This document shows, in pieces, positions 35,284 through 44,111 of a DNA stretch of 64,000 bases. The notes below the pieces were generated by a model. The model had not been told where the DNA came from, made no database searches, and saw only the letters and a list, made by a program, of their open reading frames with translations. Position 1 is the stretch's first letter. The number at the start of each line of letters is the position of its first letter. The translations under genes were made by a program, and so were the position numbers. The DNA is from Nocardia terrae (GTDB lineage: Bacteria > Actinomycetota > Actinomycetes > Mycobacteriales > Mycobacteriaceae), in NCBI RefSeq assembly GCF_009760405.1, contig NZ_WRPP01000003.1, forward strand, positions 186,001 to 250,000, written 5' to 3'.

Positions 35284-36030
35284 ATGGGTTCGGCTGCGGA
35301 GGCCAAGCGGGAGCAGTTGGCGGAGCTGCGGCGGCGGATGGCGGCCGTACCGGCGCGGGGCGCGGAGGCGTCGGCGCAGGTGCCGGTGACCGGGGGACCG
35401 CGGCGGGAGGCGCTGCCGGTCCCGGCCGCGCTCGAAAACCTGCTGCCCGACGGTGGATTGGTCAAGGGGTCGGTGGTGGTCTACAACGGCGCCGGGTCCC
35501 TGATCGCCGGATTGCTGGCCGCCGTGACCAGCGCGGGCGGGCATGCCGCCGTGGTCGGGCTGCCGCGGCTGGGTCTGCTGGCCGCCGTGGAAATGGGCGC
35601 CCGGCTCGACCGGCTGGCCGTGGTCTCCGATCCGGGACCCGACCCGCTCGAGGTTGCCTCGGTATTGCTGGATGGTTTGGACCTGGTGGTCCTCGGCCTC
35701 AACGGACTCTCGGTCCCCATGTCCCGCACCCGCGTGCTGGCCGCCCGCGCCCGCGGCAAGAACTCCACCCTGATGGTCACCAACGGCTCCTGGTCGGGCT
35801 CGGCCCTGCACATCGACACCCGGGTCGCGGGCTACAGCGGCCTCGGCCGCGGCTGCGGCCGCCTGCGCACCGTCCGCCTCGACGTCTCCGTCCGCGGCCG
35901 CTCCGCCCAACCCCGCTCCGGCCACCTGGCCCTCAGCCCCACCGACGGCCGCGTCGAATGGATCTCCGACCCCGACCGGCCCACCGCCGCCGTCCAACCC
36001 TTGCGACCGGCCCGTCATGCCGCGTCCTGA
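35284..36030 (+). CDS. imuA': SOS mutasome accessory protein ImuA'
   Basis: RecA-like-fold accessory protein of 248 residues that works with ImuB and DnaE2 in SOS mutagenesis. The N-terminal AKREQLAELRRRMAAVPARG, core VKGSVVVYNGAGSLIAGLLAAV (a degenerate P-loop) and C-terminal GRLRTVRLDVSVRGR match the actinobacterial ImuA' family. A LexA box precedes it. Unlike mycobacteria, where imuA' and imuB nearly abut, a 298-base repeat-bearing gap separates it from imuB. Confidence 0.9.
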   Translation: MGSAAEAKREQLAELRRRMAAVPARGAEASAQVPVTGGPRREALPVPAALENLLPDGGLVKGSVVVYNGAGSLIAGLLAAVTSAGGHAAVVGLPRLGLLAAVEMGARLDRLAVVSDPGPDPLEVASVLLDGLDLVVLGLNGLSVPMSRTRVLAARARGKNSTLMVTNGSWSGSALHIDTRVAGYSGLGRGCGRLRTVRLDVSVRGRSAQPRSGHLALSPTDGRVEWISDPDRPTAAVQPLRPARHAAS

Positions 36031-36177
36031 CCCGCCGGCCGCCCCGACCGCGTCCGGCCAGGCGATACCGCCTGCGGTGCAACGGATTTCCCGCGCACTC
36101 AGAGTGCCCCAGCACGCTGGCGGACATCGTGTCGCGGGCTAGCCTCACCGCGCTCGACGCAGCGGAGCCCTTTCCTT

Positions 36178-36202
36178 GTTCCGGCGCGCCTTTGGCCGGA
36201 AT
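36178..36202. repeat. Interspersed inverted-repeat element, copy B
   Basis: GTTCCGGCGCG...TTGGCCGGAAT with stem TTCCGGC/GCCGGAA, resembling 22955-22978. A second stem ACCAG/CTGGT follows. It sits between imuA' and imuB. Confidence 0.45.
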
Positions 36203-36257
36203 CCACCTGAACCAGTTGGAGCACAGCTGGTTTGAATCCCCGCCTGAAGCATGCCGG

Positions 36258-36320
36258 GATGACGGGGGTGCGTGGCCGCGCTCAGATGACGAGAGTGCGT
36301 GGCGCCGCGATGACGGGGGT
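36258..36320 (+). repeat. Three imperfect tandem repeats before imuB
   Basis: Units beginning GATGACGGGGGTG, GATGACGAGAGTG and GATGACGGGGGTG start at 36258, 36285 and 36309 (period 27 then 24). The last unit ends nine bases before the imuB start codon. Confidence 0.65.
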
Positions 36321-36328
36321 GCTCGGCG

Positions 36329-37999
36329 GTGAAGGCGCGGCGGGTGCTGGTGGTGTGGTGCCCGGATTGGCCCGCGGTCGCGGCCGCCGCCGAAGCGCGG
36401 GCCGAAGTCACGCGGGCGGTGGCGGTCATCGCGAACAATCGGGTGATCGCGTGCACGGCGGTGGCGCGGGCCGAGGGCATCCGGCGCGGGCTGCGCAAGC
36501 GGGAGGCGCAGGGGCGATGCCCGGATCTGCTGGTGGCGCAGGACGATCCGGATCGCGACGCGCGTTTGTTCGAGCCCGTGGTGACGGCCGTGGACGCGAC
36601 CGTGCCGGGGGTGGAGGTGCTGCGTCCGGGGATGTTGGCGTTGTCGGCACGCGGGGCGGCGCGGTTCTTCGGGTCCGAGGAGGCGGCCGCCGAGCGGCTG
36701 GTCGACGCGGTGGCGGCGGTGGGCGTGGAATGCCAGATCGGGATCGCTGACGAACTGTCCACCGCGGTCTTCGCGGCGCGGCGCGCCACCTTGGTCCCGC
36801 CCGGCAAGGGCGCGGAATTCCTTGCGCCCATGCCGGTTTCGGCGCTGGCGCTGGAGCCGGTGCTGGCCGCGCCGCAGCGCGCCGAGCTGGTGGATCTGCT
36901 GCACCGGCTCGGCCTGCGCCGCATCGGCGACTTCGCGGCGCTCACCCCCGCCGAGGTGTCCTCCCGTTTCGGCGCGGACGCGATCATCGCGCACCGCTGT
37001 GCCCGCGCGGTCCCGGAGCGCCCGCCCGCGGCCCGCCTGCCCGCCGCCGACCTGACCGTCGAGCACCGCTGCGATCCCCCGATCGAGCGGGTCGACATGG
37101 CCGCCTTCGTCGGCCGCCTGCTCGCCACCGAACTGCACACCAAGCTCGCCGCCGCCGCCGTGGCCTGCACCCGCCTGGTCATCCACGCCGAAACCGAAGC
37201 GGGCGACCGGCTTTCCCGCATCTGGCGCTGCGCCGAACCCCTCACCCCGGACAGCACCGCCGACCGCATCCGCTGGCAGCTCGACGGCTGGCTCACCCGC
37301 CGCGCCCTCGACCGCGGCCGGGCGTACCGGAACGCGCAGGCCTGCGGGACCGCGAATACCACTGCGCCCGAGACGGACTCGCCGACTGCCGAGGACTGGG
37401 ACTCCGGCCCGAACGCCGCCATCACCTTGCTGCGCTTGGAACCCGTCGAGGTCGTCTCGTCCGGCGCGCTACAGCTCGGCCTGTGGGGCGGTGTCGGCGA
37501 GGACGAGGAGCGGGCCCGCCGCGCCCTGATCCGGGTGCAGAGCCTGCTGGGCGGCGATTCCGTGCGCGTGGGCGTGCTCAGCGGCGGCCGCGGTCCGGAG
37601 GAGCGGATCACCATGGTGACTCTCGGCGACGAACCCGTACCCGCCGCCGATCCGGCGCAGCCCTGGCCGGGCCGACTGCCCGAGCCCGCGCCCGCGCTGG
37701 TGCTCACCCATCATCCGAAGATCCGGCTGGAAGCCGCCGACGGTACCCCGATCTGGGTGACCGACCGCGGCCTGTTCACCGCGGATCCGGCACTGCTGCA
37801 CTGGGGTAGCAGTTCGTGGCGGCTCACCGGCTGGGCCGGGCCCTGGCCGCTGGACGACCACTGGTGGGCGCATCGGTTCTCACGGGGTTTCGCCGCCCGC
37901 GCCCAGGTGCAGATCCACGCCGAGGACGTCCGCCGCCTGCGCGCCCTGCTACTGCTCGGCTACAACGACGCCTGGCATGTGGAGGGCCTCTACGAGTGA
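36329..37999 (+). CDS. imuB: ImuB, catalytically inactive Y-family polymerase
   Basis: Hub of the SOS mutasome, 556 residues. The Y-family fold is present (VVWCPDWPAVAAAAEA at the N-terminus, little-finger region about 245-330), but the metal-binding acidic residues of active polymerases are replaced: VVWCPDW instead of a DMD-type strand, and no SIDE-like motif in VLRPGMLALSARG. The beta-clamp motif QLGLWGG is near residue 385. The start is GTG 36329. It bridges clamp, ImuA' and DnaE2. Its stop is one base from the convergent GT39 stop. Confidence 0.92.
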   Translation: MKARRVLVVWCPDWPAVAAAAEARAEVTRAVAVIANNRVIACTAVARAEGIRRGLRKREAQGRCPDLLVAQDDPDRDARLFEPVVTAVDATVPGVEVLRPGMLALSARGAARFFGSEEAAAERLVDAVAAVGVECQIGIADELSTAVFAARRATLVPPGKGAEFLAPMPVSALALEPVLAAPQRAELVDLLHRLGLRRIGDFAALTPAEVSSRFGADAIIAHRCARAVPERPPAARLPAADLTVEHRCDPPIERVDMAAFVGRLLATELHTKLAAAAVACTRLVIHAETEAGDRLSRIWRCAEPLTPDSTADRIRWQLDGWLTRRALDRGRAYRNAQACGTANTTAPETDSPTAEDWDSGPNAAITLLRLEPVEVVSSGALQLGLWGGVGEDEERARRALIRVQSLLGGDSVRVGVLSGGRGPEERITMVTLGDEPVPAADPAQPWPGRLPEPAPALVLTHHPKIRLEAADGTPIWVTDRGLFTADPALLHWGSSSWRLTGWAGPWPLDDHWWAHRFSRGFAARAQVQIHAEDVRRLRALLLLGYNDAWHVEGLYE

Positions 38000-38000
38000 C

Positions 38001-39569
38001 TCAGATACCCAGCGGCAGACGCAGATCCATCATGTCCGGCCAGAGTTCGGCCCAGGGATGCACGGGCCCGCGGCAGATCGAGATCGAGATATCGTTGTTC
38101 ACGCCGGGAAACCCGTTCGGCACGTTCAGGTGTGACAGCACGGTGACCGAGGCGAACTGCCGCTGCAGCGTGGACTCGGCGCTGTCGAGGCCGACATAGA
38201 GGACCGGCCCGCTGTCCGACGGCGGCGGCCCGAAGTACCCGAACCCGCGATTGGGGCTGTACACCGGCGGCAGGTCGTAGTCGCGCCCGAAGTTCTGCAA
38301 CGCGGCCGCCTGCCAATAGTTCTGGGCGACGATCACCTTCGGCCGCTGCGCCTCCGGCAGTTCCCGGTAGGCGTCGGCGACCTTCGCGGTCAGCTCCGAC
38401 CAGCCCGAGGAACCGTAAACCATGGTCCGCGTGGAGAATCCGGCCTGGTCGCGAATGGCGCCGTGCGCGCGGGAGGGCGGCTGCGGCAGGGTGACCAGCA
38501 GGATGGCGATGATGGCCAGTGACAGCACCACGACCGGACCAGCGACCATGCGCAGCAGTCGCCCGCCGCGGTCGTTCACCGAGTACGGCAGCGAGGCCGC
38601 GCCGATGCCGAACAGCACCGGCAGGAATCCCGCTGTGTAGTAAGGCCGTCCGTGCCCGACGAGCACGACGATCACCAGCAGCGCCGAGGCGACGAGCATG
38701 AACAGGTAGGGCCGCAGCCAGCGCTGCGTCGCCAGGCACCAGAACGCCCATCCGGCGAGCAATCCGCCGAGCAGGCCGCACAATCCGATCATCTGCGGCA
38801 TGCACCAGAGCGGTCCGCCGCCGGCCGCGTCCTGTTCGGCGCCGATCACCTTGCTCATGGCCAGTGCCGGCCACCCGTGCTCGTTCTGCCACCACAGGGC
38901 GGGCAGGGCCGAGACCGCGAAGATGGCGACGCTCTGCCACAGGGCGCGGCGCCACAACACTTCTCGCGGTCCGGCGACCAGCACGCCGCCGGCCAGGCAG
39001 AGCAGGATCGTGGGGATGAACCATTTGACCTGCAGATCGATGGCCGCGACGATGCCGAGCGCGATGAGCAGCCGGTCCTCGCGGGTGCGGATCCACCGGA
39101 TCATCAGCCAGATGATGGCGGCCTGCAGGGTGGCGTCGAAGGAGAAGGTGCTCAGCTGCACGGCCTGGGTGGCGGCCAGCGGGGAGACCCCGTAGGCGAG
39201 GGCCGCGACCAGTTGCGCCGTGCGGGAGCCACCCAACTCGTGGGCGACCGCGGCGCTGATCACGACCGCGCCCATCATCATCAGCACGGCGGGTAATCGC
39301 AGCAGCGGCGCGGATCCCGGCGCGATGGAATCGGCCAGGTGCGCGATGAGCGGGATGAGTACGCCTTGATCGGCGTAGGTCAGACTGCGGTGCGCGCCGG
39401 CCGCGACGAAGTACAGTTCGTCCCCGAAGTAGTTGTAGCGCAGCGTCGGAATGGCCAGGAATGCCCCGCTGAGTGCGGCGAGCAGAAGAACCCAGACCGT
39501 AGCGAAGGGTGGCCGCGGCGGGCTCGGTTCCTCGAGATCGACCGCGGGGGCGGCAGCATTGAGAACCAT
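38001..39569 (-). CDS. Glycosyltransferase family 39 (ArnT/PMT-like) membrane protein
   Basis: Polyprenyl-phosphate-sugar-dependent glycosyltransferase of 522 residues with about ten helices. The first periplasmic loop has the GT39 acidic signature YFGDELYF after helix 1, and QVKWFIPT and HGRPYYTAGFLP follow later. The C-terminal 150 residues form a soluble extracytoplasmic domain (SSGWSELTAKVADAYREL onward). GGGGAAAT precedes the ATG at 39569. Possible targets are lipids, arabinogalactan or proteins. Confidence 0.85.
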   Translation of the reverse strand: MVLNAAAPAVDLEEPSPPRPPFATVWVLLLAALSGAFLAIPTLRYNYFGDELYFVAAGAHRSLTYADQGVLIPLIAHLADSIAPGSAPLLRLPAVLMMMGAVVISAAVAHELGGSRTAQLVAALAYGVSPLAATQAVQLSTFSFDATLQAAIIWLMIRWIRTREDRLLIALGIVAAIDLQVKWFIPTILLCLAGGVLVAGPREVLWRRALWQSVAIFAVSALPALWWQNEHGWPALAMSKVIGAEQDAAGGGPLWCMPQMIGLCGLLGGLLAGWAFWCLATQRWLRPYLFMLVASALLVIVVLVGHGRPYYTAGFLPVLFGIGAASLPYSVNDRGGRLLRMVAGPVVVLSLAIIAILLVTLPQPPSRAHGAIRDQAGFSTRTMVYGSSGWSELTAKVADAYRELPEAQRPKVIVAQNYWQAAALQNFGRDYDLPPVYSPNRGFGYFGPPPSDSGPVLYVGLDSAESTLQRQFASVTVLSHLNVPNGFPGVNNDISISICRGPVHPWAELWPDMMDLRLPLGI

Positions 39570-39641
39570 ATTTCCCCGACAGAAAAAAGCAATGTTGAAT
39601 CGACGAAGACGCTACCGGGACCTATGACCGATTCTCCACAA

Positions 39642-39663
39642 TGTGAAAGTGATCTATTTCACA
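39642..39663. promoter_or_regulatory. Inverted repeat in divergent promoter
   Basis: TGTGAAA-N8-TTTCACA between the divergent GT39 and hydrolase genes, in a locally AT-rich stretch. The half-sites are Crp-like but the spacing is too long for a standard Crp site. Candidate operator only. Confidence 0.4.
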
Positions 39664-39812
39664 GCCCGATCTGCTGCGCATCACCCCAGTACAACCCTTG
39701 TTTCGCGGTCATTCGTTACATGAATGAATAGGCAACTGAATCGGTCACTCCTATATGACGAGGAGCACAAACCACGGGCCCCCGCCACGGTCGATCCGTA
39801 CCCTGGATCTTC

Positions 39813-40577
39813 GTGGAGTCAGCAATCACCAGGGTTTCGCTGGACGACGTGACGATCGCCTACCGGGATTCGGGGGCGACCGGCGGGCATCTCTACAGCG
39901 ACACGCCGGTGATCCTGGTGCACGGCATGGGCGGGGATGGCCACACCTGGGACCGGTTCGCGGCGCAACTGGTGAAACGCGGGCGGCGGGTGATCATCCC
40001 GGACCTGCGCGGCCACGGCCGCAGCGAACACACCGACTCCTACCTCTTCCCGGAATTCGGGGCCGACATCCTGCGCCTGTGCGAGCGGCTCGAACTCGCG
40101 ACCGTGGATCTGGTCGGACACTCGCTGGGCGGATACGCCATCTCCTGGCTGGCCATGCAGCGCCCGGAACTGGTGCGGCGCTTGGTGATCGAAGAGCAAC
40201 CACTACCCCTGCGCTCGGGTGACGAGCAGATGACCTTCACGCGGCGCCTGCCGTCGGTGCCCGAGCTGTGGCACGCCACCACCAGCCTGATCCGCCATCC
40301 CCGCGCGGTGCTGGCCTTCGACCGGTCCATGACGGGCACGGCGCTCGAGCAGTTCCGCAAGCCGTACCCCGAATGGTGGGAGGGCCTGTCCGACATCACC
40401 GCGCCCACCCTGTTCCTGCGCGGCGGTCCGGGCGGCATGGTGGATCCGGCGAAGCTCGAGCAAATGCAGGCGAGCCTGGCCGACTGCACGGTCCGCACCT
40501 TCAGCTCCGGCCACAGCATCCATCGCGACCGCTACCACGAGTTCGAGACCGAAGTGCTCCCCTTTCTGGGGCATTGA
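39813..40577 (+). CDS. Alpha/beta hydrolase
   Basis: Hydrolase of 254 residues with an HGMGGDG oxyanion loop (about 36-42), nucleophile elbow GHSLGGYA, and catalytic His in SSGHSIHRD. GTG start at 39813. A cap of about 80 residues separates the elbow and the late acid. It is first of three same-strand genes, with 24 bases before the next. Substrate unknown. Confidence 0.87.
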   Translation: MESAITRVSLDDVTIAYRDSGATGGHLYSDTPVILVHGMGGDGHTWDRFAAQLVKRGRRVIIPDLRGHGRSEHTDSYLFPEFGADILRLCERLELATVDLVGHSLGGYAISWLAMQRPELVRRLVIEEQPLPLRSGDEQMTFTRRLPSVPELWHATTSLIRHPRAVLAFDRSMTGTALEQFRKPYPEWWEGLSDITAPTLFLRGGPGGMVDPAKLEQMQASLADCTVRTFSSGHSIHRDRYHEFETEVLPFLGH

Positions 40578-40601
40578 GCAGGCGGAATCTACAGTTGAAC
40601 G

Positions 40602-41162
40602 GTGTCCGCATCCGAGCGTCCCACGCTGTGGTTTCCCGACGAGCCGTCCTTCCGGGACTGGCTGACGGCCAATCACGCGGCCGTGGACGGGATTTGGCTG
40701 AAGTTCGCCAAGAAGGACTCCACCTTCACCTCGCTCGACTATGACGGGGCGCTGCGGCAGGCCCTGTGCTTCGGCTGGATCGACGGCCAGTCCCGCAAGC
40801 TCGACGACGACTTCTTCATCATGGGTTTCACGCCCCGGCGCCGCCGCAGCCAGTGGTCACAGCGCAACGTGAGCCTGGCGGGCGAGCTGATCACGGCCGG
40901 GCTCATGCACCCGGCCGGCCAGGCCGAGATCGACCGGGCCCGCGCCGACGGCCGCTGGGACAACGCCGTCGGCCGCGACCTGCCGCAGGATTTCCTCGAC
41001 GCGCTGGCCCGGTATCCGGAGGCGGCGGCCTTCTTCGAGAGCCTGCCCATGCAGTCCCGCATCGCGGTGGGTTACCACCTGGGCAGCGCGGTGCGGCCGG
41101 AGACGCGAGCGCGGCGGCTGGAACAGGTGATTCAGAAGTTGATCGACGGGAAACCACTGTGA
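40602..41162 (+). CDS. YdeI/OmpD-associated (OmdA) family protein
   Basis: 186 residues of the OmdA/YdeI family: WLKFAKKDST, the core DGALRQALCFGWIDGQSRKLDDDFFIM (positions about 49-75) and the TPRRRRSQWSQRNVSL segment are diagnostic. Members are linked to bacteriocin or stress protection but the biochemical role is unknown. GTG start at 40602; its last bases overlap the next gene by GTGA. Confidence 0.87.
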   Translation: MSASERPTLWFPDEPSFRDWLTANHAAVDGIWLKFAKKDSTFTSLDYDGALRQALCFGWIDGQSRKLDDDFFIMGFTPRRRRSQWSQRNVSLAGELITAGLMHPAGQAEIDRARADGRWDNAVGRDLPQDFLDALARYPEAAAFFESLPMQSRIAVGYHLGSAVRPETRARRLEQVIQKLIDGKPL

Positions 41163-42136
41163 CGGGGTTCGAGGGACTGTCGTGTTCGGCTGCGGCGGAG
41201 GAGGTTCCGCTACCCGGCAGCGCGACCCGGATCACCGGCTGGCTGTGCGTCGAGCAACCCGGCGCGTGGGGCCGCGATGTGATCGGCGACGAGGTGCTCG
41301 GTCCGGCGATAACCCCGGAATTGGCGGCTCGCACAAAAGCCGCACATGTGCGTCCGACACTAATTCGCCGTCCCGGCCGTAATGAATTCACCGGAGTTCG
41401 CACAGTTCTCATTGCGAGTTCTCGTCCCGAGGGTTCATGGTGTGAGCGCTTCGAAATCAGTGATCTGCGAGAACTATTGGATATCGACTTGCACTTGCTG
41501 AACGGCCCGCCGCCCGGAATCGGTGCGACGGTGACCGATCCGCTGGTTCTGGTGTGCGCGCACGGGAAACGCGATCAGTGCTGTGCCCGGCTGGGCCGCC
41601 CGATCGCCGCGAGCCTGGCCGCGGCCCACCCGAACCGGGTCTGGGAGTGCTCCCACACCGGTGGCCACCGCTTCGCCCCCGCCGTCATCGTGCTGCCCAC
41701 CGGTCTGACTTACGGCCGCCTGGACGAGGATTCGGCGCACGCCATGCTCGCCGCCGCCGACAAGGGCGAGGTCTCCCTGACCGGCTTCCGCGGCCGCAGC
41801 TGCTACACCCCGGTCGAGCAGGTGGCGGAGGTGGCCGTCCGCCAGCGCCTGGCCGACGCCTCCTACACCCTGACGACTCCGCTCACCGGCGAGACCGCCA
41901 CCACCGATGTCGACGCGGGCATCGACGACCTCACCGTGACACCGGCTCCCGACCGGCCTGAACTCTCGACCGACCCAGCCACTTTCGCGGGGTCGGCCGA
42001 GGTGAGCCATCGGGACGGCCGCCGCTGGCTGGTCACCGCCCGCGCCCTGGCCTACGCACCCCGTCAGGCCAGCTGCGGCGCAGCCCCCAAACCGGCCACC
42101 GCGGTGGTCGCCGACGAGATCCGCCGGCTGCCCTGA
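41159..42136 (+). CDS. Sucrase/ferredoxin-like protein
   Basis: Thioredoxin-fold, iron-sulfur type protein of 325 residues (sucraseferredoxin-like family). The key motif is CAHGKRDQCCARLGRP, followed by ECSHTGGHRFAPAVIVLPTG and later SCYTPVEQV; these Cys/His residues fit a [2Fe-2S] site. The GTG start at 41159 lies in the stop of the preceding gene, so the two are coupled. Function is not established for the family. Confidence 0.85.
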   Translation: MTGFEGLSCSAAAEEVPLPGSATRITGWLCVEQPGAWGRDVIGDEVLGPAITPELAARTKAAHVRPTLIRRPGRNEFTGVRTVLIASSRPEGSWCERFEISDLRELLDIDLHLLNGPPPGIGATVTDPLVLVCAHGKRDQCCARLGRPIAASLAAAHPNRVWECSHTGGHRFAPAVIVLPTGLTYGRLDEDSAHAMLAAADKGEVSLTGFRGRSCYTPVEQVAEVAVRQRLADASYTLTTPLTGETATTDVDAGIDDLTVTPAPDRPELSTDPATFAGSAEVSHRDGRRWLVTARALAYAPRQASCGAAPKPATAVVADEIRRLP

Positions 42137-42332
42137 GCGGGATGGCGCTTTCGTCCGGAAGGTCAGGAAGACCGGGAGATCCGGCATGATCGTTTCCCGG
42201 CCGTCCGCTCGAAGCGAAACGCGCTGTGTCCGTATGGGTCTGGGGTAAGGCCGCAGGTCCGGAGGCCGAGGTCCAGCAAACCTCAGGTTTCGAACCAGGC
42301 CAGTCAGGATGGTTTTCCGCTACCCTGCACCC

Positions 42333-43463
42333 GTGACCGAACGCGCCCGTCCCATTGTCGGCCCCGATTATCTGGTGGCCGGCCGCTACCGACTCCAGTC
42401 CAAGCTGGGTGGTGGCGGCATGGGTGCCGTATGGCTGGCAACCGATCGGCTGCTGCATCGGGATGTGGCCATCAAGCAGGTGCTCTCCACCGCCGGGCTC
42501 TCCGAGGAGGAGGCGCAGCAGGTGCGCAGCCGCATCATGCACGAGGGGCGGGTGGCGGCCAAGCTGTCGCACGAGCACGCCATCGCCGTGTACGACGTGG
42601 TGCTCGAGGCCGGTGAGCCCTGGCTGGTGATGGAGTACCTGCCCTCGCGCAGTGTGGCCAAAGCGCTTGCGCTGGTGGATCAGCTCTCGCCCATCGAGGT
42701 GGCCCAGATCGGCGCGCAGGTCGCCGACGCGCTGGCGACCGCGCACTCGGCGGGCATCGTGCACCGCGACATCAAGCCCGGCAACATTCTGGTCGCCGAT
42801 CGCGGCGACGAGGTCGGCATGGTGAAGCTGTCCGACTTCGGCATCTCCAGCGGAGCCAACGACGCCTCCGAGGAGATCGGCGACGTCATCACCGGCACCC
42901 CGGCCTACCTGCCGCCGGAGGTCGCGCGCGGCGCCCGGCCCACCACGGCCAGCGACGTATTCTCGCTCGGCGCAACGCTGTACACCGCCATCGAGGGCCA
43001 GCCGCCCTACGGCTTCGACGAGGACAGCAATGTCATCGTCGAGCGCGCCGCCATGGCGCAGATCATTCCGCCCGCCCGCAGCGGCCCGCTCACCGACGTG
43101 CTGCTGCACATGATGGAACCGGCTCCGCAGCGCCGCCCCACCATGACCGAGGCGCGCAACGAAATCCTCACCGCCGCTTTCGGACCCGGCACCGCGCCCT
43201 ACATCCTCAACGCGCCGGTCCGCACCGAGGACGGGACGATTCCGGCGTGGGCGGCCCGCAACTCGGCGGCCGGGCTGCGCAGCCCGCACTCGGCCCCGCT
43301 GCCGCGCCCGCAGCGTGCGCAGGCGGCGGCTCCGGCCGCGCCGCAACCGAAGTCGAAGGGTTTGGATTTCAGCGCGCTGGGCCCGAACGCGGGCCCGCTG
43401 GCGGTGGCGGTCGGCCTGCTCATCGGCCTGCTGATCATCATCGTGCTGGTTGTTGTGCTGTAA
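42333..43463 (+). CDS. Tail-anchored serine/threonine protein kinase
   Basis: Kinase of 376 residues. Gly loop LGGGGMGAV, Lys about 48 (VAIKQV), HRDIKPGN (Asp about 146), SDFG (about 168-170), then GTPAYLPPEV. A Pro/Ala linker ends in one helix (LAVAVGLLIGLLIIIVLVVVL) at the very C-terminus, leaving no outer sensor domain. GTG 42333 is preferred; ATG 42309 would add eight residues. It converges on the PspC two-component genes and may phosphorylate them. Confidence 0.9.
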   Translation: MTERARPIVGPDYLVAGRYRLQSKLGGGGMGAVWLATDRLLHRDVAIKQVLSTAGLSEEEAQQVRSRIMHEGRVAAKLSHEHAIAVYDVVLEAGEPWLVMEYLPSRSVAKALALVDQLSPIEVAQIGAQVADALATAHSAGIVHRDIKPGNILVADRGDEVGMVKLSDFGISSGANDASEEIGDVITGTPAYLPPEVARGARPTTASDVFSLGATLYTAIEGQPPYGFDEDSNVIVERAAMAQIIPPARSGPLTDVLLHMMEPAPQRRPTMTEARNEILTAAFGPGTAPYILNAPVRTEDGTIPAWAARNSAAGLRSPHSAPLPRPQRAQAAAPAAPQPKSKGLDFSALGPNAGPLAVAVGLLIGLLIIIVLVVVL

Positions 43464-43469
43464 GCGCTC

Positions 43470-44111
43470 TCAATCGATACGACGCCGGTGCGCCCATCGG
43501 GTGAGGGCGTTCCGGTTGGACTGCTGGGTCTTGCGCAGCACGTTGGAGGCGTGCGTCTCCACGGTCTTCACCGAGATGAACAGGGTTTCGGCGATCTCGC
43601 GGTAGGTGTAGCCGCGGGCCAGCAACCGCAGCACCTCGAGCTCGCGCGGGGTGAGCGAATCCAGTTCCGGGTCCAGCGGGGGCTCGGGCACCGGCGACTT
43701 ACCGGTGAACGAGTCCAGCACGAAACCGGCCAAGCGCGGGGAGAAGACGGCATCGCCGCCCGACACCCGCCGAATGCCGTCGGCCAGTTCGGGTCCCGAA
43801 ATCGTCTTGGTGACATAGCCGCGAGCGCCCGCCCGGATCACCGCGATCACATCCTCGGCGGCGTCGGACACGCTGAGCGCCAAGCACACCGGCCCCGGAT
43901 CGATCCCCTGCAGCACCGCGACCCCGCCCCCGTCGGGCATGTGCACGTCCAGCAGCACCACATCCGGCGTGGTCGCCTTGATCCCGGCGATGGCCTCGCC
44001 CACGCCGCCCGCCTCGCCGACCACTTCCATATCGGATTCGCGGCTCAGCTCCGCCCGCACCCCGGACCGGAACACCGCATGATCGTCGACCAGAAAGACC
44101 CGGACGCTCAC
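43470..44111 (-). CDS. LuxR/NarL response regulator, partner of PspC-type kinase
   Basis: 213 residues. Receiver with VDDHAVFRSG, Asp in VLLDVHMPDGGG and a TKTISGPEL switch Lys; LuxR domain LTPRELEVLRLLARGYTYREIA to TVETHASNVLRK. GTG start at 44111 directly abuts the kinase stop (zero gap). With its kinase it resembles MacS/MacR-like envelope-stress systems of Actinobacteria. Confidence 0.93.
   Translation of the reverse strand: MSVRVFLVDDHAVFRSGVRAELSRESDMEVVGEAGGVGEAIAGIKATTPDVVLLDVHMPDGGGVAVLQGIDPGPVCLALSVSDAAEDVIAVIRAGARGYVTKTISGPELADGIRRVSGGDAVFSPRLAGFVLDSFTGKSPVPEPPLDPELDSLTPRELEVLRLLARGYTYREIAETLFISVKTVETHASNVLRKTQQSNRNALTRWAHRRRID

Noticed and set aside
36145-37707. 520-codon minus-strand frame opposite imuB
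   Set aside because: Ser/Arg/Ala-rich shadow; imuB on the other strand has all family features.
39642-39663. Crp-type binding site
   Set aside because: Half-sites TGTGA/TCACA are present but 12 bases apart instead of six; kept only as a generic inverted repeat.
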